From the NCBI RefSeq assembly GCF_019375555.1, contig NZ_JAHXDN010000006.1, forward strand, positions 62,001-126,000: a stretch of 64,000 nucleotides of DNA, written 5' to 3'. The notes below the pieces were generated by a model that made no database searches, was not told the DNA's origin, and was given only the letters and a program-made list of their open reading frames with translations. Source of the DNA: Roseobacter insulae. GTDB taxonomy: Bacteria; Pseudomonadota; Alphaproteobacteria; Rhodobacterales; Rhodobacteraceae. This document shows positions 46,226 through 54,711 of the stretch, one piece after another. The translations under genes and the position numbers were made by a program. Position 1 is the stretch's first letter. Every line of letters begins with the position of its first letter.

Positions 46226-47983
46226 ATGACGAGAGACATTGAATGGCATGACACCGATATCCTGATCCTCGGGACGGGCGGCGCGGGCCTTTTCGCGGCA
46301 CTGCATGCGCAACAGGCGGCCCCAACCGGCACCCGGATCACCATCGCGGTGAAGGGGCTTATCGGCAAATGCGGCTGCACGCGCATGGTGCAGGGCGGCT
46401 ACAATGTGGCTCTCGGCACAGGCGACACGGTCGCGCGTCACTTCATGGATACGATCGAAGGCGGCAAATGGCTGCCCAACCAGGAGATGGCCTGGCGGCT
46501 TTGCGAGCAGGCTGTGGTACGCATTCGCGAGCTGGAAAACGAGATCGGATGTTTTTTCGACCGGAACCCTGATGGGACGCTGCACCAGAAGGCTTTTGCC
46601 GGGCAGACGGCGGACCGAACGGTGCACAAGGGTGACCTGACCGGTATCGAAATCATCAATCGCCTGATGGAGCAGGTGCTGAGCCGGCCGGTTGAAAAGC
46701 TGCAGGAGCATCGGGCAATCGGTCTGATCCCGACAAAAGACGGCAGCGCGCTGGCCGGTGTGTTGATGATCGACATGCGCACGGGGCGTTTCCGGTTCGT
46801 GCGCGCCAAAACGGTTCTGATGGCAACAGGTGGCGGCCCGACGATGTACAAATACCACACGCCGAGCGGTGACAAGACGATGGATGGGCTGGCAATGGCG
46901 CTGAGGGCAGGGCTGCCGCTGCGCGACATGGAAATGGTGCAATTCCACCCCACCGGTCTTCTGGCGGGGGAGCACAGCCGCATGACCGGCACGGTGCTCG
47001 AAGAAGGCCTGCGGGGCGCGGGCGGGCAGTTGCTGAACGCTGCCGGGCAACGGTTCATGTTCGATTACGATGACAAGGGGGAGCGCGCCACGCGCGATGT
47101 CGTCAGCCGCGGGATCTATGCGGAGATGCGTAAAAGCAACGACCCCGATCAGGTGGGAATGTTCATCTCGATGGCCCATCTTGGCCCTGACACCGTGCGC
47201 AAGAAGTTCACGGGTATGGTCAAGCGGTGTGAAGACAGCGGGTTCGATCTGGCGGGTGGCCTCGTCGAAGTCGTGCCCACGGCCCATTACTTCATGGGCG
47301 GGGTCATGGTCGATGTTGATACGCGCACGGCTCTGGAAGGGCTTTACGTTGCAGGGGAGGATGCGGGCGGGGCGCATGGCTCGAATCGCCTGGGCGGAAA
47401 CGGTGTGGCGAATTCGACCGTCTACGGCGGGATTGCCGGTGACACGATGGGCAAAGACATCCGGTCGATGAGGTGCCTGCGCGACCCGGATGACGCGGTG
47501 CTGATGGCAGAATACGACAGGGCGGTGCATCCGCTGCGGCAAACGCCCGATCTGGTGCAACCGCTGCGCAATCGTCTGCAGGAAGCGATGTGGGAGGATG
47601 TCGGGGTCATGCGGACCGCCGACAGCATGCGCCGTGGCCTTGATCGTATCGCCGGTATCCGGCAGGATCTGATGCAGGTTGGCGTGGCGTCGGACAATCT
47701 GGCGTTCAATCTGACGTGGCATGATTGGCTGAACATGGCCAGCCTGTGCGATGTCTCCGACGTGATCGCAAGGGCGGGGCTGGCGCGGGAGAATTCCCGC
47801 GGGGCGCATTTCCGCGAGGATTACCCGGCGCCGGGCGATATGAAGGCGTCCTATTTCACGATCGCACAACAGGCCGGCGACAAGGTGAATGTCACACGTG
47901 AAGCTGTTGAATTCTCTATCGTTAAACCCGGCGAGACGATCTTGCCGGACGGCGAACCCGAAACTCTGGTGGCGGCGCAATGA
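46226..47983 (+). CDS. SDH/FRD-like flavoprotein subunit without the FAD-linking histidine
   Basis: 585 residues. FAD-binding LILGTGGAGLFAALHAQQ at the N terminus; catalytic residues in MVQFHPTGL, EEGLRGAGG and VPTAHYFMGG; GSNRLGGNGVANS near the end of the FAD domain. Where SdhA/FrdA has a histidine bound covalently to FAD (HTVxAxGG) this protein has Cys51 (GKCGCTRMVQGG), so the FAD is probably not attached through His. It should oxidise a succinate-like acid or reduce a fumarate-like one. Three bases after anchor 2; overlaps the hydratase by four bases. Confidence 0.88.
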   Translation: MTRDIEWHDTDILILGTGGAGLFAALHAQQAAPTGTRITIAVKGLIGKCGCTRMVQGGYNVALGTGDTVARHFMDTIEGGKWLPNQEMAWRLCEQAVVRIRELENEIGCFFDRNPDGTLHQKAFAGQTADRTVHKGDLTGIEIINRLMEQVLSRPVEKLQEHRAIGLIPTKDGSALAGVLMIDMRTGRFRFVRAKTVLMATGGGPTMYKYHTPSGDKTMDGLAMALRAGLPLRDMEMVQFHPTGLLAGEHSRMTGTVLEEGLRGAGGQLLNAAGQRFMFDYDDKGERATRDVVSRGIYAEMRKSNDPDQVGMFISMAHLGPDTVRKKFTGMVKRCEDSGFDLAGGLVEVVPTAHYFMGGVMVDVDTRTALEGLYVAGEDAGGAHGSNRLGGNGVANSTVYGGIAGDTMGKDIRSMRCLRDPDDAVLMAEYDRAVHPLRQTPDLVQPLRNRLQEAMWEDVGVMRTADSMRRGLDRIAGIRQDLMQVGVASDNLAFNLTWHDWLNMASLCDVSDVIARAGLARENSRGAHFREDYPAPGDMKASYFTIAQQAGDKVNVTREAVEFSIVKPGETILPDGEPETLVAAQ

Positions 47984-48936
47984 TCTCACTTGACCTGATA
48001 CAGAAAACCGCAGAGGCGCTGATGGACAAAGCCGCCATCGAGATCCCGCAGGACTATCTGGATGGGTTGCGGGCGGCCGCGAAAACGGAGGATGGCGACT
48101 TATCCTCCTTCGTCTTGCAGGCCATGCTGGACAACTACGAGGCCGCAAAGGAAGACCGTCGCGCCATGTGCGGCGACACCGGCGTGCCGCGGTGGTACGT
48201 CAAGATGGGCAACGACGCGCGCATCGAGGGGGGGCCGGTCGCGCTGGAGGCGGCACTGCGCCGCGCCACCGCCAACGCAACCTCGGGCGTGCCGCTCCGG
48301 CCCAATCGTGTGCACCCCCTATGGCGGACCGACCATAACAACAACGTCGGGATCGGAGCGCCGGAGATCGAATACGGGTTCGAGCCCGGGGGAGAGTGGG
48401 TTGATCTGATCACGGTGCACAAAGGCGGGCTCTTTGGCACGGATTACCGGATGTTGTTTCCCTCCGATGGTATCCAGGGCATCAAGCGGTTCTACCTCGA
48501 CAGTCTCGTCGCCTTTGGCAAGCGCGGCCTCGCCTGCCAGCCTGCGATTATCGGGATTGGCCTCGGAGGCTCCAAGGACACCTGTATGGTGCTGGGCAAA
48601 CGCGCCTCGGTGCTGCGCACGGTGGGCAGTCGGAACTCGGACCCGAAAATTGCCGCGATGGAGGAGGAGTTCAAGGAACTGGGCAACTCGATTGGCATGG
48701 GGGCCATGGGATTCGTCGGCAAAAACATGGTGATAGATTGTAACATTGAAGTTGGTTACTGCCATACGGGCGGCATGCAGATGTCTGTGCATGCCTTCTG
48801 TCTGTCGTCCCGTCGCGCGGTGGCGCGTCTGTTTCCGGATGGGCGGGTCGAGCACCGGACAGACCCGGACTGGTTCACGGATTACCAACGCCGTGACAGT
48901 GTTGAGTGGGAAATGGGATTGGAGGTCGCAGAATGA
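47980..48936 (+). CDS. Class I fumarate hydratase / tartrate dehydratase-like, alpha subunit
   Basis: 318 residues, [4Fe-4S] hydro-lyase. Iron-sulfur cysteines are visible in RRAMCGDTGVPRW, SKDTCMVLGKR and VGYCHTGGMQ. The two-subunit form is seen in L(+)-tartrate dehydratase and archaeal fumarase. It hydrates or dehydrates a fumarate-like acid. Its gene overlaps the flavoprotein gene, so oxidation and hydration probably follow each other on one substrate. Confidence 0.9.
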   Translation: MISLDLIQKTAEALMDKAAIEIPQDYLDGLRAAAKTEDGDLSSFVLQAMLDNYEAAKEDRRAMCGDTGVPRWYVKMGNDARIEGGPVALEAALRRATANATSGVPLRPNRVHPLWRTDHNNNVGIGAPEIEYGFEPGGEWVDLITVHKGGLFGTDYRMLFPSDGIQGIKRFYLDSLVAFGKRGLACQPAIIGIGLGGSKDTCMVLGKRASVLRTVGSRNSDPKIAAMEEEFKELGNSIGMGAMGFVGKNMVIDCNIEVGYCHTGGMQMSVHAFCLSSRRAVARLFPDGRVEHRTDPDWFTDYQRRDSVEWEMGLEVAE

Positions 48937-49601
48937 AAATCCGCGAGGTCACGCTTTCCACAACCCCCAGTGCAGAGGCCATCGCTGACCTGCGGCTGGG
49001 CGACATCGTCTATCTGGATGGGCTGATCTACACGGCGCGCGAAGGGGTCTACATGCGCGCGCTGGAGGACAAGGCGAACATCCCGATGGAACTGCCATCA
49101 CAGAGCGCCGCGAATTTTCATTGCTCACCCGCCGCCGTGATCCGCGAGGACGGGTCCTTTGATCTGGGCGCGGTCACGGCCACGGCAAGTTTCCGTTTTG
49201 CCAAGTGGCTGCCGGAGTGGATGGCGAAGACCGGCGCGCGCCTGATCATCGGAAAAGGCGGCATGTCTTCAAAGGACTACAAGGAGTACTTTGTGCCAAA
49301 CGGGGCTGTTTACCTGTCGACGGTCGGCTACGGAACCGGGGCTTTGCTGGGGCGCGGTGTCGAGACCGTCGAGGCCGTGCATTGGCATGAGGAGCTTGGC
49401 ATCGCGCAGGCCATGTGGGTGATCCGTGCGCGCCGCATGGGGCCGTTTATCGTCGCGTCCGACCTGCAGGGCGCGTGCCTTTTCGAGCGGGAAAACGCCA
49501 AGATCGTGCAGAATCTCGACAAGGTCTATGAGGGCACGAAGCCTGCGGTGCTGAAACGGTACGGCGAAACCGATGACCGGTCAGATGAAGTGATCGGCTA
49601 G
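48933..49601 (+). CDS. Class I fumarate hydratase / tartrate dehydratase-like, beta subunit
   Basis: 222 residues. LRLGDIVYLDGLIYTARE and KTGARLIIGKGGMSS are the swivelling beta-domain blocks; a Cys lies in SAANFHCSPAAVI. Start at 48933 with GGAGG upstream and ATGA overlap with the alpha subunit. Last gene of the operon. Confidence 0.9.
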   Translation: MKIREVTLSTTPSAEAIADLRLGDIVYLDGLIYTAREGVYMRALEDKANIPMELPSQSAANFHCSPAAVIREDGSFDLGAVTATASFRFAKWLPEWMAKTGARLIIGKGGMSSKDYKEYFVPNGAVYLSTVGYGTGALLGRGVETVEAVHWHEELGIAQAMWVIRARRMGPFIVASDLQGACLFERENAKIVQNLDKVYEGTKPAVLKRYGETDDRSDEVIG

Positions 49602-49652
49602 GCGGCGCAGCTTCAGGGCCGATCCGTCGCTGACGCGCCGAAAGGCCCGGCG

Positions 49653-50396
49653 CTACAGCATTTCCCTGAGCAACAGGACGGTACCCGAGACAAAGCAGAT
49701 CGCGATCAGCAGACGCCTGAAGGTATCATCGCTCAGTCGGCGGAACACGAAAATTCCCACCTGGGCAGAGATCATCGCGGTTGGTACCGCGATCGCAAGA
49801 AAGATGAGCGTGCGGGTCTGATAGGCGCCATTGAACGCCAGCATGATCGCCGTCAGTGCCAGGACGGTGACATTGAAGGGCTGCAGGACAGCGCGTGTTT
49901 CGACCTTGGGCCAGGCGCGCATTGCGCACCACATGGTGGGCAAGGCGCCGGACAAGGAAGCCGCTCCCCCCAGGATGCCGGCAAGAAAACCGACGCAGCA
50001 GTCCATGATCGGCGTGGGATGGTTGATCTTCGGCAGCGTGCGCCTGAGCGTGAAAAATCCGCCGTAGAGAATGAGAAAGAAGGCAATCAGCAGTTTGAGA
50101 ACGCTCGCGTCAATCTGCTTGAGGGACGCGATGCCCAGCGGAATACCGACAATGGCGGGCACCAGAAACCGGGCCAGCCTGCGTGGGTTGTTCCGGATCG
50201 ACCTGCGGACAATCCACAGGCCCTGCAGACCGCTTGCCACGGAGATGACGACGATGATGGCCACAGCCTCCAGGGCGGGCATCACGGTCAGGAAAAAACC
50301 AAGTGCGAACAGGGATGTACCGAAAGCAGCTAATCCGTTTATGAAGCCACCTGCAATGGATCCGACAACAAGATAGAGGAGCTGATCCGATGTCAT
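49653..50396 (-). CDS. TauE/SafE-family membrane exporter
   Basis: 247 residues with about eight helices; the repeated glycine/proline motif GGFINGLAAFGTSLFALGFF and FLAGILGGAASLSGALP is typical of the family (sulfite or organic anion exporters). Its ATG overlaps the LysR stop by four bases, so it is regulated with that gene. In this context it may export a side product of the nearby catabolism. Substrate unknown. Confidence 0.88.
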   Translation of the reverse strand: MTSDQLLYLVVGSIAGGFINGLAAFGTSLFALGFFLTVMPALEAVAIIVVISVASGLQGLWIVRRSIRNNPRRLARFLVPAIVGIPLGIASLKQIDASVLKLLIAFFLILYGGFFTLRRTLPKINHPTPIMDCCVGFLAGILGGAASLSGALPTMWCAMRAWPKVETRAVLQPFNVTVLALTAIMLAFNGAYQTRTLIFLAIAVPTAMISAQVGIFVFRRLSDDTFRRLLIAICFVSGTVLLLREML

Positions 50397-51304
50397 CCGG
50401 CGGTGTCCGCTTCGGTCCTTGCGCCGAACGCGCCGATTGCGACGGCCCGCAGGCACACGCTATGCAGTTCGGACAGAACGCGCCCATGCACCGTGTCACG
50501 CGGAAAGAGCAAACCCAGTCTGCGGACCGGCGCATCATCACCCAGCGACAGTCTCTTGAGCGGCAGCGGGTGGTAGGGTTGCACCGATCTTTTGGGGGCG
50601 ATGGCCACGCCCAGATTGGCGAAGACCATGCTGGAAATGGCTTCCAGCCCATCCAACTCCATCGCCTCGTTGACCCGGATGTTTTTGCTTTGCAGCCAGC
50701 TTTCGATCATGTGGCCCACAACCGCATCCCGGTTGAATCTGATGAAGGGATGCCGCGCGATGAGCTCGTAGGGGTCATCGCTGTCAGTCTCAAGAGAGGC
50801 GATCAGCTGCAACGGCTCCTCGGCAATTTCGAGAAACTCGACGCCTGCCGGCAAGAGTTGCGGACGCGACACCAACACCGCATCCAGCGCCCCCCGTTCC
50901 ACTTGCGAGATCAGCTGAGTGGTCAGGCCGGGAAACAGACGTACCCGCACTTGCGGGTAGGTATGCACCAACATGGAGATCGCCGAAGGCACCAGCGTCG
51001 TCAGCGTTGTCGGCAGCGCGCCCAGGGCCACGTCACCGCTGACGCCGCTTTCCCCCAGCACCGACGGCAGCATCTGATCATAGGCTCTGACGACCTCTTT
51101 CGCCTTGACCACCAGCGCGCGGCCAAGCGGGGTCAGCTCCGGGGTTCTTCGCGACCGGTCGAAAAGCTGAATGCCCCAGTTCTCCTCAAGCGTTCGCATC
51201 TGCTGGCTGACCGCGGCATGGGTGACACAGACGGCATCCGCCGCTGCGCTGAACGTCTTGTGATCATGCACGGCGATGAGGGTGCGTAGGATGCGGATCG
51301 ACAT
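50393..51304 (-). CDS. LysR-family transcriptional regulator
   Basis: 303 residues: helix-turn-helix at about 1-60 (KTFSAAADAVCVTHAAVSQQ) and a PBP-like effector domain (GDVALGALPTTLTTLVPSAI). ATG 51304 has AAGG nine bases upstream; a GTG one codon earlier is also possible. Divergent from tctC with two dyads between them, so it most likely controls the transporter and its own gene with TauE. Confidence 0.92.
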   Translation of the reverse strand: MSIRILRTLIAVHDHKTFSAAADAVCVTHAAVSQQMRTLEENWGIQLFDRSRRTPELTPLGRALVVKAKEVVRAYDQMLPSVLGESGVSGDVALGALPTTLTTLVPSAISMLVHTYPQVRVRLFPGLTTQLISQVERGALDAVLVSRPQLLPAGVEFLEIAEEPLQLIASLETDSDDPYELIARHPFIRFNRDAVVGHMIESWLQSKNIRVNEAMELDGLEAISSMVFANLGVAIAPKRSVQPYHPLPLKRLSLGDDAPVRRLGLLFPRDTVHGRVLSELHSVCLRAVAIGAFGARTEADTAG

Positions 51305-51321
51305 CACTCCGTGCCTTTTTT

Positions 51322-51358
51322 GTTAGCAATACTAACGCAATGTGTAATTTATTATTAC
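51322..51358. promoter_or_regulatory. Two phased LysR-type operator dyads
   Basis: GTTAGCAATACTAAC (51322-51336) and GTAATTTATTATTAC (51344-51358) are both perfect 5-5-5 inverted repeats with the T-N11-A form. Their centres are 22 bases apart (two helical turns), as expected for recognition and activation sites of a LysR tetramer. Confidence 0.8.
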
Positions 51359-51453
51359 TTCTTTAAAGCATGCCTTAACGTTACCAATTGTGCAAGAGCG
51401 TGCGCGGCATTGGCCCCACGGCTCAAAAGGATCGATCGAACGGGGAGAAATCA

Positions 51454-52428
51454 ATGTCAATCAAATCAATCAGTGCGGTCTGTGCCGTGAGCCTTGGCCT
51501 CGCGGGCGCGGCTTTTGCAGAGTATCCTGAACGGCCCATCAACATGGTCATTCCATACGGTGCCGGAGGGGCCACGGACATCTCTGCCCGTACAATCGCG
51601 GAACCGCTGGGCGCTGCCGTCGGCAAACCGCTTGTCATGGCCAATGTGACCGGCGCGGGGGGGGCAACGGGGTCCGTTGCGGTTCAGAATGCAAAGGAAG
51701 ATGGCTATACGATGCTGTTTGCGCGGGTCGGATCACATTCCGTGAACCCGGCGATGAAGGCAACGCTTCCCTACGGCCTCGATGATTTTCGCTTCGTGAC
51801 AGTATATGAAATCAACCCGGTCGCCTGTGCTGTCAGCCCGTCATCGGGCATTACATCGATGGATGATCTGGTTGCCAAGGTGAACGAAGGCGGTGTGACC
51901 TATTCCTCCTCCGGGGTCGGATCGCTGTTGCATCTGGCGGCGGTCATGGTGCTGAAGGAGTTCGGCGTCGAGGAACCGCTGACCCAGACAACGCATATTC
52001 CGCAAAAGGGCGGCGGGGCCGCGGCAACGGCGGTGTTGAATGGCACCGCGACATTCCTGTGCACCAACTCATCGGCCATTTCGAGCTTCGTGGCCAATAA
52101 GCAACTGGTGCCCCTGATGGTGACGACGAAGGAACCTGTAGCAGGGTTTGACGTCCCGACCGCCGCAGATCTGGGCAAGCCCGCCCTGCATCAACTGGTC
52201 GGCTGGACAGGGATCGCCGGCCCGGACGGGCTGCCCGATGATGTGGCCGACAAATGGGGTACCTGGATGGCCGCGGCCACGCAGGATGCCGAATTCCTCG
52301 AAAAGATGACGGCCCGCGGCTCGGTCATTGAACTGATGTCCCCCGAAGACGCCAATGCCTTCATCGAAGGCCAGTACAACACCTTCCGGAAACTTGTTGA
52401 CGAATTAGGCATGAGGATTGAAGGCTAG
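51454..52428 (+). CDS. tctC: Tripartite tricarboxylate transporter binding protein
   Basis: 324 residues with a signal peptide (MSIKSISAVCAVSLGLAGAA, cleaved near FAEYP). TctC/Bug hallmarks: YPERPINMVIPYGAGGATDI, then GAGGATGSVAVQNAKEDGYT. It captures a carboxylate in the periplasm. GGGGAGA before ATG 51454. A terminator-like hairpin follows before tctB. Confidence 0.93.
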   Translation: MSIKSISAVCAVSLGLAGAAFAEYPERPINMVIPYGAGGATDISARTIAEPLGAAVGKPLVMANVTGAGGATGSVAVQNAKEDGYTMLFARVGSHSVNPAMKATLPYGLDDFRFVTVYEINPVACAVSPSSGITSMDDLVAKVNEGGVTYSSSGVGSLLHLAAVMVLKEFGVEEPLTQTTHIPQKGGGAAATAVLNGTATFLCTNSSAISSFVANKQLVPLMVTTKEPVAGFDVPTAADLGKPALHQLVGWTGIAGPDGLPDDVADKWGTWMAAATQDAEFLEKMTARGSVIELMSPEDANAFIEGQYNTFRKLVDELGMRIEG

Positions 52429-52458
52429 GGCGAAGACCGGCCTTGACGCAGACAGCAA

Positions 52459-52487
52459 CGCCGGGCGAGCAACAGCCCGGCGTTTTT
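52459..52487 (+). terminator. Terminator or attenuator after tctC
   Basis: 8-bp perfect stem CGCCGGGC/GCCCGGCG followed by TTTTT. Partial termination here would give more binding protein than membrane subunits. Confidence 0.8.
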
Positions 52488-52519
52488 CATGAGACCCGGA
52501 ACGGGCACGAGGGGAGCAT

Positions 52520-53011
52520 ATGACGCAGCGACAGGTGCAGATGCGGCTGGGAACAGGCGCCCTTTTGGTTGCCATTTTTCTGATCATCTACGCCATTCCG
52601 CAGTGGGTCTCCTCGCCAAGCAATGTGGGGAACATCATCCTTTCGCCGCTCTTCTGGCCCTATGCGCTGGCCGGGTTTACCGGGTTGGCTGGCTTGGGTC
52701 TGATATTTTCGGGCGTGAGGATGGCACCTGACGGCCCGCGGGTCGACGCCCCCTGCGACACGCCGGGTCTGGCCTGGCTGCGCCTTGCAGGAATGGCCGC
52801 CATTATGGTGGTTACGATGGTCTTGCTGCCGCGTCTGGGCATGGTGCTGACCTGCATGCTGGTGTTCCTCGCCTCCGCCTTTCTGGTCCGCACGCGGCAT
52901 CCCGTCACCGCCGTGGTCTGTGCGGTGATCATTCCGCTCGTGCTTTATGCCTTTTTTGCCCACATTGCCGGGGTTGCGATCCCGCAGGGCGAGATCCTGA
53001 GGTTGCCGTGA
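52520..53011 (+). CDS. tctB: Tripartite tricarboxylate transporter small membrane subunit
   Basis: 163 residues with four helices, matching TctB in size and layout (QVQMRLGTGALLVAIFLIIY; ILRLP end). Works with TctA in proton- or sodium-coupled uptake. AGGGGAG before ATG 52520. Confidence 0.88.
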   Translation: MTQRQVQMRLGTGALLVAIFLIIYAIPQWVSSPSNVGNIILSPLFWPYALAGFTGLAGLGLIFSGVRMAPDGPRVDAPCDTPGLAWLRLAGMAAIMVVTMVLLPRLGMVLTCMLVFLASAFLVRTRHPVTAVVCAVIIPLVLYAFFAHIAGVAIPQGEILRLP

Positions 53012-54522
53012 GCTTTCTGGACAGTATTGCCGCGGGTCTCGCCCTTGTTGGCAACATCGAATCCTTCCTTGCGCTTTTTGCCGGGGTTGCCATCGGTGTG
53101 ATCGGCGGCGCGATCCCCGGCATGTCGGCCACGATGGCGGTTGCTCTTACCTTGCCCTTCACCTTCGCCATGCAGCCGATCACCGGCATCCTGTTGCTTC
53201 TGGGGGTCTACAAGGGCGGCATCTTCGGTGGTTCCATTCCCGCCATTCTGATCAAAACGCCGGGCACGCCCGCGTCTTCGGCAACCATCCTCGATGGCTA
53301 TCCGATGGCGGAGAAGGGCGAGGCGGGGCGCGCGCTTGGCATGGCGCTCTGGGCGTCCTGCACGGCGGATGTGATCTCCAACCTGTCGCTGATCCTGTTC
53401 GCCGGATGGCTTGCCTCCTTTGCGCTAAGCTTTGGCCCGCCGGAGTTCTTCACGTTGATCCTGTTTTCGCTCACGATCATCGCCGGGGTGTCCGGCGAAA
53501 GCCTGCTGCGCGGGGCCTTGTCGGCGCTTCTGGGGCTGTTGCTGGCCACCATCGGGCTTGACCTTGTCTATGGCACAAACCGGTTTACCTTCGGCGATCC
53601 GAACATGATGGGCGGGCTGAATTTCATCGCCGTTCTCATCGGTCTCTTCGCGATCCCGGAAATCCTCGCCATGGTCTGGAATCCGACCGCGCATGTGGGC
53701 AAGGCGCGCAGTCTGGGCAAGAACTGGGTGAGTTTCGCCGAATACCGGCGCAGCTTCAAATCCATCGTCCGGGGCAGTTTCATCGGCGTCTTTCTGGGCT
53801 CGATCCCCGGCATTGGCGCCGCGCCTTCCGCTTTCCTGAGCTATTCCGAAGCGCGCCGCACCTCGAAGAACAAAGAGAACTTCGGCAAGGGCGAGATCGA
53901 AGGCGTGGCCGCCGCAGAGGCGGGCAACAACGGCGTTGCCGGGGCCACGCTGATCCCGCTGTTGGCGCTGGGGGTGCCGGGCGACGTGATCACCGCGATC
54001 ATCATCGGCGCCTTCATGATCCACGGGCTGCAGCCCGGCCCGATGATGTTCATTCTGAACGTCGACATCATCTATGGTCTCTTCATCGGGCTGATCGTCA
54101 GCTCGGTGTTTCTGTTCCTCATCGGCTCCGTTGCTATTCGCGGGTTCAAATATGTCGCCGACATCCCCAAACGCATCCTGATCCCCGCTGTGCTGGTACT
54201 CTGCATCTATGGGGTCTTCGCGGTGAACAACAACATTTTCGATGTCGGGGTGATGTTCGTGATGGGATGGGTCGGGTACCTGATGGTGCGCTATCACATC
54301 CCGGCGGCACCGTTCCTGATCGCCTTCATTCTCGGGCCCCTGCTCGAAGACAATTTCCGCCAGTCGATGCTGATGTCCGGCAGCGATCCGATGATCCTGC
54401 TGCGGGGTCCGATCACGTGGTTTTTCTGGACACTTACCGTGCTGACGGTCATCGCCATAGCGCGGGCCGGTGTGCGCGCGGTGCGCGGGGCGGCGGTGCT
54501 CTCGGGTGATCTTGACGACTGA
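53008..54522 (+). CDS. tctA: Tripartite tricarboxylate transporter large membrane subunit
   Basis: 504 residues, about 11-12 helices. TctA motifs: IGGAIPGMSATMAVALTLPF near the start and GSIPGIGAAPSAFLSYSEAR in the middle, the two inverted-repeat loops. GTG start overlaps the tctB stop (GTGA). Imports the carboxylate bound by TctC. Confidence 0.95.
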   Translation: MSFLDSIAAGLALVGNIESFLALFAGVAIGVIGGAIPGMSATMAVALTLPFTFAMQPITGILLLLGVYKGGIFGGSIPAILIKTPGTPASSATILDGYPMAEKGEAGRALGMALWASCTADVISNLSLILFAGWLASFALSFGPPEFFTLILFSLTIIAGVSGESLLRGALSALLGLLLATIGLDLVYGTNRFTFGDPNMMGGLNFIAVLIGLFAIPEILAMVWNPTAHVGKARSLGKNWVSFAEYRRSFKSIVRGSFIGVFLGSIPGIGAAPSAFLSYSEARRTSKNKENFGKGEIEGVAAAEAGNNGVAGATLIPLLALGVPGDVITAIIIGAFMIHGLQPGPMMFILNVDIIYGLFIGLIVSSVFLFLIGSVAIRGFKYVADIPKRILIPAVLVLCIYGVFAVNNNIFDVGVMFVMGWVGYLMVRYHIPAAPFLIAFILGPLLEDNFRQSMLMSGSDPMILLRGPITWFFWTLTVLTVIAIARAGVRAVRGAAVLSGDLDD

Positions 54523-54711
54523 TTGTTCGGCCTCGCAGAGTGACGCAATAAAACAACAATTTGCGAATATCCGCGCACCGCGCGCGGAATCTGGAAAACG
54601 TGATTTGGCGAGATATAACCTGACAATGCACCTTGGCCCGAAGAACGCGGGGTTGCACAGCGTGGCTTTCGCGCAGACCACCGGCGGACGATCACAGGTG
54701 AAGGACAAGTT

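Noticed and set aside
46193-48148. Long minus-strand frame (about 650 codons) opposite the flavoprotein
   Set aside because: Antisense to a conserved enzyme; rich in His/Arg/Pro as expected for a shadow frame.
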